From: Oscarella lobularis
Taxonomy: Eukaryota; Porifera; Homoscleromorpha; Homosclerophorida; Oscarellidae
Length of the DNA: 64,000 nucleotides
Assembly: GCF_947507565.1 (NCBI RefSeq)
Contig: NC_089191.1
Coordinates: 806,001 to 870,000, forward strand
Direction: 5' to 3'
The position numbers were made by a program, and so were the translations under genes. Under the pieces are notes generated by a model. The model did not search any database. It was given only the letters and a program-made list of their open reading frames with translations, and was not told the DNA's origin. Shown here in pieces: positions 1 to 11,343 of the stretch (the first letter of the stretch is position 1; the number at the start of each line of letters is the position of its first letter).

Positions 1-3000
1 GTGGAAAACGATAAGCAAATGCAGAAGATTTTGCCCGTGCATGCGAGAATTCCATCACGCGTCTTTTGTGTGTTTTGACGTCATAATTTTTATAGATGAA
101 ATCGGAGCTTTCTCATTTGAAGGCTATTGTTCAGTATACGGGGGAATTGAGTGAAAAGCCAGACGACAGTGTTTTGACTGTAACTATTTCATATATTTAT
201 GACTAGTTTGTTTAATTAATCATTATGTAGTGGAACGAATTGCTTGAATGGGGCAAAGATGTATCAGACGACGAACTTCAGAAGAGACTCGATGCTCAAA
301 AGCCAAACAACTGCTGTTCTCTTGTTTACACTGTAAATAGAATAATCTTAATTGATTAATTAATTAATTAATTAATACCTTTTCTTCTTTTTTTTAATTA
401 GTCTGGAACTACTGGTCTTCCCAAGGGAGTCATGCTAAGTCACGATAGTGTAAGGAAATGGCTTAGGTTTATAGTTTTTATTTGTAGAAAAGTTTTTAGA
501 TCACGTGGACCCCCATTGCTGGCATTTCGACTGTGAGAAAGGACGAGCAGGCGGAGAGATGCGTCAGCTATTTGCCACTCAGCCACGTCGCAGCTCAGGC
601 AAATCAATATATAAATAAACAAATGAAATTAAATCGTTTCAACTCTAATAATGAAGATGATGGACGTCTATTTGCCAATGCACGTCATTGCAGAGACATG
701 GTTCGCCCAACCAGATGCCCTGAAAGTAAGCGATGCAAATCACGTGCTAATCTCTGTCTTTGCAACAGTGCACCTCCCTAGGGATCTCTGGGAACAACTC
801 TCAAGGAAGTCAGACCAACGTATTTTCTTGGAGTCCCAAGGTAAAGAAATAGTTAACACGGCGGGGTTCTGTCCACATGGGTCGATGGGTCAGCCCCAAC
901 CCTCACTCCATACTACTAAAACGTTATAATGGCTCGTCGCTTGCAATAATTACTGCAGAAGAGTTTTTGAGCTTCTAGCGGTCAAACGACGAGTCTCTAG
1001 ACTTTTTCCTCCAAAGGGGGACCCTTCGCCCAATCCACGAATATAAACGTCCTATACCAAACGTTCAGACTTCATAGGCAAAGGAACTGCCCGTTACAGT
1101 TTACCGCCACATTTAGCATGTAAAACTCAGTTTTCCAACTCTTTTAAAATTACTGCAGCAGAATCGGCCCGTCGCTCGCATTAGTTACTGCCAAAGCTTG
1201 AAAAATTGCGAGTAAAGCCACTTCTATTGAATCTGAAGAACGACATTTTTGTGCGTTGGGAGACCAAGAACGGCGATATTTTTGGTCCTTTTTCACGCAA
1301 TTCAATCGTTTCTTCCACTAGTTGAAGTTAAATTGCGATTCTAAAGCGTTTCGATCGCGTCAATTCGACGGGATCGTTCGTTTTAGGCGAGAAAACCGCG
1401 ATGCGATCGGAAAATCGCGCTATTTTGGTGCTTTCGACGCGATTCGGCCGTTTCTCTTCGTAGTCTAGTAGATTGTTTGGTTATAGAACTTTTTTGATTC
1501 ATGGGATCTTGCAATCTTTAGGTTTGGCCGAGAAAATCGCGAAAAAAACTAACCACCATCCTCCCCGCCGCCGCCCCCGCCCACCACACCCATCTTAGCA
1601 TATTTCACTGGGCACCGGCGCGCTGCGCCGGTGCCAAGTGAAATATGCTAAGATCCTAACTAATATAGAACTACGTTCGTGAACGTCGAACGCGCAGGTC
1701 GTAGAAGAACCGCAGTTCGTAGAAAATCGATACTTTTGTTGGAAATTTCGAGATTTCTCGAAGCTAGTCGTTCCAACATCGATCTTCGTAGGTGTCGAGG
1801 GACTAAGCGTGCCTAGAAAAGTCATTAGAGCGGCCGATCTCGTACTAGCGGTAAACTAGATGTTAGAAGAACGACATTTTTGTGCGTGGGAGACCAAGAA
1901 TGGCGATATTTTGGTTCTATTTCACGCGATTCAATCGTTTCTTCCACTTGTTGAAGTTAAAATGCAATTCTAAAGCGTTTCGATCGCGTCGATTCGACGG
2001 ATCGTTCGTTTTAGGCGAGAAAACCGCGATGCGATCGGAAAATCGCGCTATTTTGGTGCTTTCGACCCGAATCGGTCATTTCTCTGTCTAGTCTAGTAGA
2101 TTGTTGGGTTATAGAACTTTTTTGATTCATGGGATCTTGCAATCTTTAGGTTTGGCCGAGAAAATCGCGAAAAAAACTAACCACCATCCTCCCCGCCGCC
2201 GCCCCCGCCCACCACACCCATCTTAGCATATTTCACTGGGCACCGGCGCGCTGCGCCGGTGCCAAGTGAAATATGCTAAGATCCTAACTAATATAGAACT
2301 GCGTTCGTGAACGTCGAACGCGCAGGTCGTAGAAGAACCGCAGTTCGTAGAAAATCGATACTTTTGTTGGAAATTTCGAGATTTCTCGAAGCTAGTCGTT
2401 CCAACATCGATCTTCGTAGGTGTCGAGGGGCTAAGCGTGTCTAGAAAAGCCATTAGACTTCCGATCTCGTACTAGCGGTGAACTAGATGTTAGAAGAACG
2501 ACATTTTGTGCGTGGGAGACCAAGAATGGCGATATTTTGGTCCTTTTTCACGCGATTCAGTCGTTTGTTTCACTTGTTGAAGTGAAATTGCGATTCTAAA
2601 GCGTTTCGATCGCGTCACTTCGACAGGATCGTTCGTTTTAGGCGAGAAAACCGCAATGGGATCGGAAAATCGCGCTATTTTGGTGCTTTCGACCCGAATC
2701 GGTCATTTCTCTGTCTAGTCTAGTAGATTGTTGGGTTATAGAACTTTTTTGATTCATGGGGTCTTCCAATCTTTAGGTTTGGCCGAGAAAATCGCGAAAA
2801 AAACTAACCACCATCCTCCCCGCCGCCGCCCCCGCCCACCACACCCATCTTAGCATATTTCACTGGGCACCGGCGCGCTGCGCCGGTGCCAAGTGAAATA
2901 TGCTAAGATCCTAACTAATATAGAACTACGTTCGTGAACGTCGAACGCGCAGGTCGTAGAAGAACCGCAGTTCGTAGAAAATCGATACTTTTGTTGGAAA

Positions 3001-5506
3001 TTTCGAGATTTCTCGAAGCTAGTCGTCCCAACATCGATCTTCGTAGGTGTCGAGGGACTAAGCGTGCCTAGAAAAGTCATTAGAGCGGCCGATCTCGTAC
3101 TAGCGGTAAACTAGATGTTAGAAGAACGACATTTTTGTGCGTGGGAGACCAAGAATGGCGATATTTTGGTTCTATTTCACGCGATTCAATCGTTTCTTCC
3201 ACTTGTTGAAGTTAAAATGCAATTCTAAAGCGTTTCGATCGCGTCGATTCGACGGATCGTTCGTTTTAGGCGAGAAAACCGCGATGCGATCGGAAAATCG
3301 CGCTATTTTGGTGCTTTCGACCCGATTCGGCCGTTTCTCTTCCTAGTCTAGTAGATTGTTGGGTTATAGAACTTTTTTGATTCATGGGATCTTGCAATCT
3401 TTAGGTTTGGCCGAGAAAATCGCGAAAAAAACTAACCACCATCCTCCCCGCCGCCGCCCCCGCCCACCACACCCATCTTAGCATATTTCACTGGGCACCG
3501 GCGCGCTGCGCCGGTGCCAAGTGAAATATGCTAAGATCCTAACTAATATAGAACTGCGTTCGTGAACGTCGAACGCGCAGTTCGTAGAAAATTGATGCTT
3601 TTGTTCGAAATTTCGAGATTTCTCGAAGCTAGTCGTTCCAACATCGATCTTCGTAGGTGTCGAGGGACTAAGCTTGCCTAGAAAAGCCATTAGAACGGCG
3701 ATTTCGGACTATCAGTAAACTGGGTGTGAGAAGCAGCCCGCCTGGGTCTGCATGGGTCGGCCCCTACCCTCACTCGCCGTAGCTTGCAATAATTACAGCC
3801 GGATACATCGTATAAAACTAATTTAAGCAATTTTTAAAATGGTTCAAGACAATTTTCCAAGGGAAGATTTTAAAATTAGGACCATTTTAATTAAAATTGC
3901 GCATTATGTCCAGACCTTCTTCCTACACTGAAAAAATACTCGGCAGAACCCTGATTGATTGCTAAACTAAAGCTTGGTAACTTTTTCTTGGGGTATCCCA
4001 CATGTGAAAAAATTCTCAGCAGAACCCTGCAAGTTACGCGTATTTCTATAGAGTTTGGGAGAAAATAGCTGAGCGCTACGCTATTGTTTCTTCGTCCTTC
4101 GGCGCATTCAAATCGAGACTCGTTGGCTGGGCGAGAAGAAAAGCTCTCGAAGGAAATCTGAGCAAAGAGAAAGGGTGAGCATAGAACCTTGGCCACACGC
4201 TTTGTCTAAGGAGAGAATTTGACAGGGAATCGACTCCATTCGGTTACTGGATTGCCAATAGCGTTCTCCTCAAAAGAGTCAGTGCAACTATTTAATAAAT
4301 AATTTTAATTAATGCTCTTTTATTCTAAACGAGGTCCGGGAGGAATTTGGGCTCGATTGTTGCAATTACTGCTTCACCGGCGCCGCGCCAATTTCCGCGG
4401 AGACGACGGAATTTTTCCTTAGCGTCGGTCTGCCTCTGCTTGATATTTACGGCATGAGCGAGTCAAGCGGACCCGGTACGATGTCCGGTGTTGACATGAA
4501 AAAATTCGGAAGCTGCGGACGCCCGTTTTATGGCTGTGAAATGAAATTGCATAATCCGGACGATGAGGGAAATGGAGAGGCAAAGAAATCAATAATTATA
4601 ATTGAATTGGCAGTAATTGATGGCGTATTCTTTAGCTTTGCTTTAGAGGTAGACACGTTTTTATGGGGTATCTTGGCCTGGAGGACAAGACAAAGGAGGC
4701 CTTGGACGATGAAGGATGGCTGCATACGGGAGACATTGGAACAAAAGATGAGGTTAGAAAAAAATATAATTTTTTTCAATAATAAATATTAATACTTAGG
4801 ATGGGTATTATTTTATAACTGGAAGAGTCAAAGGTATGGGAATAGATGAGGTTATCCCTTGGGGGTGAGAATATGTTGGATTTAGAACTTATTGTTACTT
4901 CGGGCGGAGAGAACATTCCTCCCGTTTTGATTGAGAGTGCAATTAAGGCCGAGTTGCCTATAATTAGCAACGTAATGGTCGTTGGAGATAAGAAGAAATT
5001 TTTGAGCTGCATATTGACTCTCAAAGTATTTCGATCAGAAAATAAATAGTGTTGGCGTTTCAGTTTAATTAATTTCAGGTGAACGTTGATTTTGATACGG
5101 GAGAACCGACTGATAATTTGTCAGCAATAGCGCTGAAGGAATGCGAATCGGTTGGGAGCACTTCGAAACGAGTTTCTGAAGTCATTGGAGGCGGCGATCC
5201 CAAAATATTGGAAATGATTGAAAAGGGAATCAAGAGAGCGAACGATAAGGCCATATCAAATGCCCAAAAAGTAGCAGGAATATTACTGAATAGTAGGGGT
5301 TGTCTAAACGTTATATTTCTCAGGTTCAGAAGTGGAGTCTTCTGGCCAAGGATTTCTCCATACCAGGAGGAGAACTAGGCATGCCTGAAAAGTCAATTTT
5401 ATTATTAAATAAATAATGTATTTGATTAGGCCCGACTTTGAAATTGAAGCGAAAGGTTGTGTCTGAAAAATACCAGGAAACGATCGACAGAATGTATGAG
5501 ATATAA
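1..5506 (+). CDS. ACSBG: Long-chain acyl-CoA synthetase, bubblegum (ACSBG) family, 5' end outside window
   Basis: Activates long and very-long-chain fatty acids to acyl-CoA through an acyl-adenylate. Exons read in order: [11 protein letters not shown] (1-60), LKAIVQY (about 97), CCSLVYT then [13 protein letters not shown] (402-449, the AMP-binding P-loop), [10 protein letters not shown] (500-598), [21 protein letters not shown] (657-725), [14 protein letters not shown] (782-840), VWEKIAERY (4052-4174), a short exon 4226-4277, VREEFGL...[10 protein letters not shown]...YGMSESSGP (4334-4579), GRHVFMGYL...GWLHTGDIG (4636-4752), [11 protein letters not shown], then the TSGGENIPP motif and a C-terminus ending at 5506. 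The exon order matches human ACSBG, so the gene looks intact despite a 3.2 kb satellite-filled intron (841-4051). The intron after 4579 appears to use a GC donor. It converges tail-to-tail on the MRPL37-like gene 72 bp away. The N-terminal half lies outside the window. Confidence 0.
1229..3720 (+). repeat. Satellite array, four ~627 bp tandem units, inside ACSBG intron
   Basis: Four head-to-tail copies show the same landmarks. A near-perfect 63 bp hairpin lies at 1592-1654, about 2220-2282, 2847-2909 and 3475-3537. Just upstream of each is a C-rich strand (about 1556-1591 in copy 1), so the other strand is G-rich. Blocks such as GAGAAAACCGCGATGCGATC follow. Copies are nearly identical; the last is incomplete. 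A roughly 70 bp direct repeat (ATGGGTCG...CAATAATTAC) flanks the array at about 880-955 and 3745-3800. Short reading frames inside are repeated because the unit is repeated, and I see no protein. An inverted-strand array of the same unit lies at 51.5-52.86 kb. Confidence 0.93.
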
Positions 5507-5578
5507 GAGGGGGAGAGGGGTCCCACGCGTTCACACTAACAAACTCATTTTATTGTCTTTCTTTTTTCTTTGCATGTA

Positions 5579-6583
5579 TTACACGTTCGTTTTCGTTCTA
5601 CGTAGTATGAAGGCGGAGAGCAATCTCAAGCAATCGTTATTGATACTAATAGCGTTTTCTTCCGAGTGCTGAATAAGCGGCATTGGGCCACGAATCCACA
5701 CGCGATTCCACACGGACACTTGATCCAAATCGAGAGTGTGTAATTGATAAACGGAAAACGTGAACAATTTCCCATTCGTTATTATAGACTGACACAGCGC
5801 CGGTGTCTCCATTTGAGGCGGAATTTCAATACGTTTATCCTTGTTTCGCTGCTCAGCGATTCGATTGGCTAGAGTCTGAGCCGATAGAAGAGCGAATTGA
5901 GATAGAACCGCGTGGGCGACGAGTTGTTCGTTGCTATTACTGCTACGCTGATCCGCGAGGATCTGCGTGTGAGCGTGACTTCGCTTGGACCCAGGCCTAT
6001 ATCCAGGGAAAACGCGCAGGTGATCCACTGAACGTTGATACAATTGTAGATCGGTTGGCTGATAATTTTCGCGCGCTTCCGTTTTTACGTCAGGGACGTT
6101 GGTTACCATGGTGAGAGGCAAAGCGGATCGGATGAGAAAATCAGGTGATCCACGAAAAATGTAATTTTCGCCATTTTTTCGCCAATAACTTTGTATAGAC
6201 GGCTTCATTGAAACGTGCGAGAAGAGAGGAGTTGGGTTATCAGCACGCGCCCAAATTGACGTTAGCAACGTGAATAGTAGCCCGGATACGTTTTCCGCGC
6301 GACGAATATTGTCGTGCAGCGTTTCGTCGTCTTCGTCGCTGGGGACGTACGAAGAGGCGTCGTATTCGGGTGGAAGGCCTTCCTCGAGGACTGTATTCGT
6401 AAGCCAGAGTGATTTCAAATCGCATTTCGGTATTTGAGACGTCGGATGAACGAAATAACACTTTCGCCATTTCGTCGTGGATCCCAGCGGATGGGGCAAC
6501 TTCTTCGGCTCGACGTGATGGTAGCCGAAGCTTCGTCGCACCAAACGCCTACCGAAAAAGAAACGTTTCGACGAAAAAGCCAT
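5579..6583 (-). CDS. MRPL37: Mitochondrial ribosomal protein mL37 (or sister mS30)
   Basis: A 334-residue single-exon protein. The basic N-terminus (MAFSSKRFFFGRRLVRRSFG) looks like a mitochondrial targeting peptide. The C-terminal half carries the family signature of an ITNGKLFTFSVYQLHTLDLD segment followed by NRVW. mL37 and mS30 are homologous; the NGK-F-F-YQLNT-LDL-N-W pattern reads slightly closer to mL37 from memory, but mS30 cannot be excluded. Expected role: structural component of the animal mitoribosome. It starts 60 bp from the KRTCAP2 start on the opposite strand, so the two probably share a bidirectional promoter. Lack of introns is unusual among neighbours. Confidence 0.72.
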   Translation of the reverse strand: MAFSSKRFFFGRRLVRRSFGYHHVEPKKLPHPLGSTTKWRKCYFVHPTSQIPKCDLKSLWLTNTVLEEGLPPEYDASSYVPSDEDDETLHDNIRRAENVSGLLFTLLTSIWARADNPTPLFSHVSMKPSIQSYWRKNGENYIFRGSPDFLIRSALPLTMVTNVPDVKTEARENYQPTDLQLYQRSVDHLRVFPGYRPGSKRSHAHTQILADQRSSNSNEQLVAHAVLSQFALLSAQTLANRIAEQRNKDKRIEIPPQMETPALCQSIITNGKLFTFSVYQLHTLDLDQVSVWNRVWIRGPMPLIQHSEENAISINNDCLRLLSAFILRRTKTNV

Positions 6584-6643
6584 CTACTGAAATCCGGGCT
6601 CTTAGCCTTACGTTCACCGTAATACACGCCTACAAAAAGCACA
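6584..6643. promoter_or_regulatory. Bidirectional promoter MRPL37-like / KRTCAP2
   Basis: Only 60 bp separate two divergent start codons, so both promoters and both 5' UTRs must fit in or overlap this interval. No TATA box is evident. This is inference from spacing. Confidence 0.6.
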
Positions 6644-7168
6644 ATGGGTGAGAATTCGTTCTATCTCCTTTGGAGAGTTCTTCTTCTACTATTTCGTAGC
6701 TACGTCGTCGAGCACGTCGTTTATTTTGTCGGTTCTTCTTGCTGTGATCACGTTCGCGTGCATGCAAATCTACCGAGGACCCCTGAGCTCGAATCAGGGC
6801 ATGACCATACTCGGAGGCTTCGTCGGATCTATCCTCTTCATTTTATTGATAACCGTAAGCGTGGGTCGCGGTGTTTTGATCTGGGGGCCCCTTTTGAGGA
6901 ACGCGTTCTTTTCGACAAGGCCGTGGGAAACTTAGAAACGATGGCATTCGGACGCGAATATTCGACGGGACTTTTTCCCGAAGTCATTTCGTGTCTTCTC
7001 CTCTCTACGCTCGTCTCCGGCTTCGCGATTCATCGCGTCTGCGCGACTGTTTGCCTTCTCTTCTCCATCGGTCACATTTACGTCATGAATCGTCTATCGG
7101 CATCCAAATACGGGCCGGCGCCGGGATCCGCTCAACTCGTAGCGACGAAGCCGAAAAGAAAAAACTAG
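6644..7168 (+). CDS. KRTCAP2: KRTCAP2, oligosaccharyltransferase accessory membrane protein
   Basis: Three exons: 6644-6647 (only ATGG), 6700-6854 and 6920-7168. The spliced start reads M-A-T-S-S-S-T-S-F, then ACMQIYRGPLSSNQGMTILGG, then AVGNLETMAFGREY and GLFPEVISCLLLSTLVSGFA-IHRVCATVCLLFS, with a basic tail ending KPKRKN. This tracks human KRTCAP2 closely (CMQMY, LTIQGG, FPEILLCLL, HRVCVTTCF). Family knowledge: a small multi-pass ER protein of the STT3A-type oligosaccharyltransferase complex. The four-base first coding exon hides the true start; a search for uninterrupted frames would miss it. Confidence 0.93.
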   Translation: MGENSFYLLWRVLLLLFRSYVVEHVVYFVGSSCCDHVRVHANLPRTPELESGHDHTRRLRRIYPLHFIDNRKRGSRCFDLGAPFEERVLFDKAVGNLETMAFGREYSTGLFPEVISCLLLSTLVSGFAIHRVCATVCLLFSIGHIYVMNRLSASKYGPAPGSAQLVATKPKRKN

Positions 7169-7294
7169 CAACTCATTTTTTTCTTTTCAATGTATTGATA
7201 CCGTGTGTTTAAAATATATGGCACGTGGCATCGCGGACTTGTCGTAACGCAACACGTTCGGGCGCGCCTAGAGTTATTATTCGACATTTTTGCT

Positions 7295-10200
7295 ATGAAC
7301 GGACAGTTTTCTGTGGAACTAGTCGAAAATTCGCAGCCAGACGAACCGTCTATATCCACCGAAGGAGCAGAACATCCACAAATCCCGCTACTTCGCAATC
7401 TAAGCGGATTCAACGGACCGAAGAGCGATGAGCAGCCCAAATCAGGCCATGTAAGCGCATACGAACGCCGTTTTTGCACAATCGGACTTCATTTTAGCAT
7501 AAGAAGTCGGTTTTCGATTTGGACGAAGACGAAATCGAACTTTCGCCGATTCTTTTCCGTCGTCCCGCCACGCCAAAATCGCGCTCGAAGTCCAAAAGAG
7601 CAGCAGGCGGCAAACGAGACCAGCCAGTGACCGAAAAAACAAAAAATCAAGAAACTAAGCAAGTGGGCGAAGCAATGGACAAAAACCCGGAAATAAGCGA
7701 ACAAGGAGGCGGAAGTGGCGCAGCAGGGGGCGGCGACGACGAATCTCCGTCCAAGTCGTCAAGCGAATCCGAAAAATCAAAATCGAGCCAATCGAAGAAC
7801 AGCAACAGTAGCAGCAGTAGCAACAGTTTCTTCGACTCGTCGACCGCAGTGCCGAGCCTCGCCTCATCCTCCGTCCGCTTTCAGAGAACCGCGACAGATC
7901 ACGAAGACACGACGTCATCCGTCGAGCCGGCGAGCAGCGTCTCATCTCATTCTGGGAGCCTGGGCAGTTCGAGCGAGGAGGAAGAACGTCGACGATCGAC
8001 GTCGTCGTCGTTCGGCGGGACGAGAGTCACTCCCGTGCGTCCGAGTCTCGGACCTATTGCAGGCAGGGTCTCCGATCGAAGTTCGAGTAGCACGAGCGGC
8101 GAACAGGTGTGTTGATTTTCTGTGACCGTAGTAACGTTTACGATGCTTCTTTAGACGAGAAAGCGTATTAATGTTCTTAAGGGTAGAACACATGAGGGTA
8201 GAACACACGTGTAGCGTCTTTGAATATCAATAATTTTTAGTTTTAGAACATATATCGGGATCTCCGCAACTGATATCCGCTCTTACTCAAGACGACGATT
8301 CAGAGTATGACATATATTCATAGCCGGTTTTCTGATGTCTGATTATAGTAGGGATATAATTCCTCCTACTCCGACGACGTATCAAGCAGCTCCTGTACCG
8401 TCTTCTCCCACGGAACTTAAACTAAGTAGATGATGTCACCGTTATTTATACTATGCTTTAATTGGGGTTTTTAATTAAGGCTCATCTAGTCCAGATGTGC
8501 TTGGAGAGTCAGAGGAAATGATTGACGTGAGCTGAACGATTATTTAGTTATATTGTAAGCTGATTAAATTATAGGAGCTGGATTTTCAGAAAGAGGATCA
8601 GGCAAAAAATGTACGTAGATACACAGATAGATTAATCATTAATTAATAAATTATTGAAGAGCGGAAATGAGAAGAAAGAGGAGAGCAGCGAAGCCTCCTT
8701 CACCTCCAGCCTCATGTCCGCTCCAGGGGGAACTCAAATGGAATTGGAGAGCGATTTATCTCAGAAGCGAAAGAGAAAAAGTCAACGCTCCCTTATCCCA
8801 CCCAGTTCTTTGGAAAAACGCCACGTAAGTAGCCAATAAAAAGACAGGGATTGGGTTTGATTTTTTTCTAAAGGAAATGGAGCTAACAATGAGGCGAACG
8901 AGCGAGTCTGAACCACGGGAAGAGGATCAACTACAGGAAGGGGAATTGGCACTGCTGTTGTCAGAAAATCGGCACGATCAGAGTCTAGCAAGTCAGTATG
9001 AAAAGGGGGAGGGGGTAATGAACAAGGAAATGTCTCGATCGGACGAGGAGAAAAGAGCAGAAACGTAGACAATAGACACACGACTTAAAATTAAATGAAT
9101 ATGTGTGGTTAGCACTTCTGATACAAGCGGTGAAGTAGAAGTCGTGCGGGAGACGCCAGAAGAAGAAGAAGAAGAAGAAAGTTCTCGACCTGAACCTGAA
9201 AAAGTAAACGGATTTCGTCCGAGACAAATTTTTGATACGTTTCTCTTAAGCGACCCCAGCGTCTGATGATGTATCTACGACACGTTGTTGAAGAGCAAAA
9301 TGAGGAAGGAAATTGGGTAGAAATCAAAGTCCTTCAAGTAAAAGAATAATTATATAAAAGAATCAATAGTTAAGTAGGAAATTGTTTCAGGAAACTTCAC
9401 ATGAAGTTCCATATAGCGGGCCTTCCAATCAGGACCCACTTCCTGTTCAACCTAAGAAATCAGGAAGAAAGAGAAAACATCAGAACGTCGACGTCGAGAG
9501 GGGCCCCTCACCAAAGCAACGAAAGCCGAGCGAGGGGTCGAACCGGGTCTTTGCTCAGTGGACTGACGGCTATTACTATCCGGGACAAATTCGCGTCGTA
9601 CACGCGAATCATAGAGTCAGTATTGATTACGACGACGGAGACACGGCCATGGTTGACCAGGATAGAATAATTCATCTGGTAAATACAATAGGATAGATTA
9701 AGATATTAGTTATACGTGTTTTAGAATTTGGTTCCTGTTGGATCAGAATTGACTCTTTGCATTCGCAGACACTTTCGAGGCAAAGGTATCGAATTCTATA
9801 GACAATCTGCTCTTTTTTCTATATCGTATCCCAATTAGCTGTAGTACTGCGGCATACTGACGAGCCAGGATATTTTCTTAAGAAAGAAAACGGCACTGAA
9901 GAAAGGTTCAATACGAAATATTATATCAATTAAAATATACGCGTATTTTGTTTGTAGGTGGGGTCGAAGTAACGTTTGTCTAACGTCTGAGCAAGCGGAT
10001 AAATTGCGTGAAAAACACGGGAGTAGTTCGGATGGTAAATAAATAAATAATTAAAATAATTAATTAATTTGAGACGAATTTTCAAAGGTTCGAGAAGTGG
10101 CAGTTCAGAGGGAGGAGACAATGGAGGAGGCGGACGCTCAGATTCTTCGAAATTTGGAAAGAAATTTAAATCAAGAGAGACACACAAGCGTAAACGAGGA

Positions 10201-11173
10201 AAGTCACGTGAAGGAAACGCTTCAGGGGCTCTTCCTCCGTCGACAAGCCTCTTTCGAAACATCTTGTTTGCTCTTACGGAGGGAGAAAAGAAAGACGGAG
10301 GAGAAGGTGATGCTAATTAATACATTAATAATAATTAACGAGATATACATAGATCTCAGGACAGCTGAGTATAGGCCCTTTGATAAGAAACTTATAGTGA
10401 GGCAAATTGAGGCCGGTGGAGGCAAAATTGTGAGAAAAATCACGGCAGATATGGTAGCACATAACGATAAATTAGTCAGCTAGCTAAATTAAAGCGTACA
10501 CTTCCAGGGAAGTCCCTCGTCATCGAAGCTTTCGTTGCTCATTGCTAGTGGGCCATGCAGAACGCTAAAATATATGCATGCTCTTGCTCTGGGTGTCCCA
10601 TGCGTGTCCCACGAGTTCATTGGCGATTGTTGCACAGAGGTCAGCTGATTTTCATCAATGCATACATAGAGAATAGTTGTTATTTTGATAGGGACGACTG
10701 CTGGACTATATGGACGATCAGTATCTACTTCCAGCTGGATTCTCGCTTGAAGACGATGGTTTTAAGGCCGCAGAATTGTAAGGCTTAATCGAATAGCAGT
10801 ATCATATGTAAGGTTTACCTTAGGAGAGAGTCAGGACCAATGCTGAACAATGTGACTGTTTATGTTGATGGGGGAGATAAATTCAAGGTTAGTCGTTCTA
10901 ATTTTGACCGCCTCTCGGATTCATTAACGGTTTTAGTCGTTTTGGAAGACTGTGCTGCCTTCTTGCGGTGCTAAAGTCTTTTCTCGACTTGCAAGCGTTC
11001 CCCAGTGCGATTGCGTCGTCTCCGAGGGCCGTCCCTCTCCCAATCTCATAAGGCAAGCCAAGAAATCCGGTGTGCCCATAGTCTCCAAAGAATGGGCTAT
11101 CCAGTGCGTTATAAATGGCCAAAAGGTGTCCTATAACGCAGACAAACGCTACACCTATAACTACAAACAGTGA
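7295..11173 (+). CDS. TP53BP1: TP53-binding protein 1 homologue (tandem Tudor, tandem BRCT)
   Basis: Many small exons. The N-terminal two thirds is low-complexity, Ser/Glu-rich and full of candidate SQ/SP phosphosites (7504-8110, then short exons to 9330), as in 53BP1. The exon at 9391-9680 has a basic linker (KKSGRKRKHQ) followed by a Tudor fold, VFAQWTDGYYYPGQI and VSIDYDDGD. The following small exons continue the second Tudor (ELTLCIRRHFRGK, WGRSNVCLTSEQADKLREK). The C-terminal exons form two BRCT domains: LFRNILFALT, KELIVRQIEAGGGKI, PCVSHEFIGDC, then SFWKTVLPSCGAKV and VPIVSKEWAIQCVINGQKV just before the stop. 53BP1 binds methylated histone H4 at double-strand breaks and steers repair to end joining. 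The protein is shorter than vertebrate 53BP1. Start chosen as the first ATG of the Glu/Ser-rich frame. Confidence 0.92.
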
Positions 11174-11343
11174 ATTTTATTGAAAAATTTGTATGCACGA
11201 GGCTAGCGCCGCTTGACACTGACCCCACGTGGAAAAGTTTTGTATAGGCTTGATTTTTTATTACTCTACAATTGCCTAGACTGTGCGACTATAATAATGC
11301 AAAAAGCAGACCGCCCACGCGTGCCCAATATGAGGCTTAGAGT

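Noticed and set aside
1595-3690. Repeated 69-76 codon frames in the satellite units, as possible small proteins
   Set aside because: They recur only because the DNA unit is repeated, run through the hairpin, and exist on both strands. No domain or start context.
1229-3720. CRISPR-like array because of regularly spaced repeats
   Set aside because: Units are ~627 bp, nearly identical throughout, with no unique spacers, in a eukaryotic intron.
841-4320. Disruption of ACSBG by the repeat array (missing exons)
   Set aside because: The apparently missing segment is found at 4052-4174 (VWEKIAERY...) and 4226-4277 with proper splice sites, so the gene is continuous.
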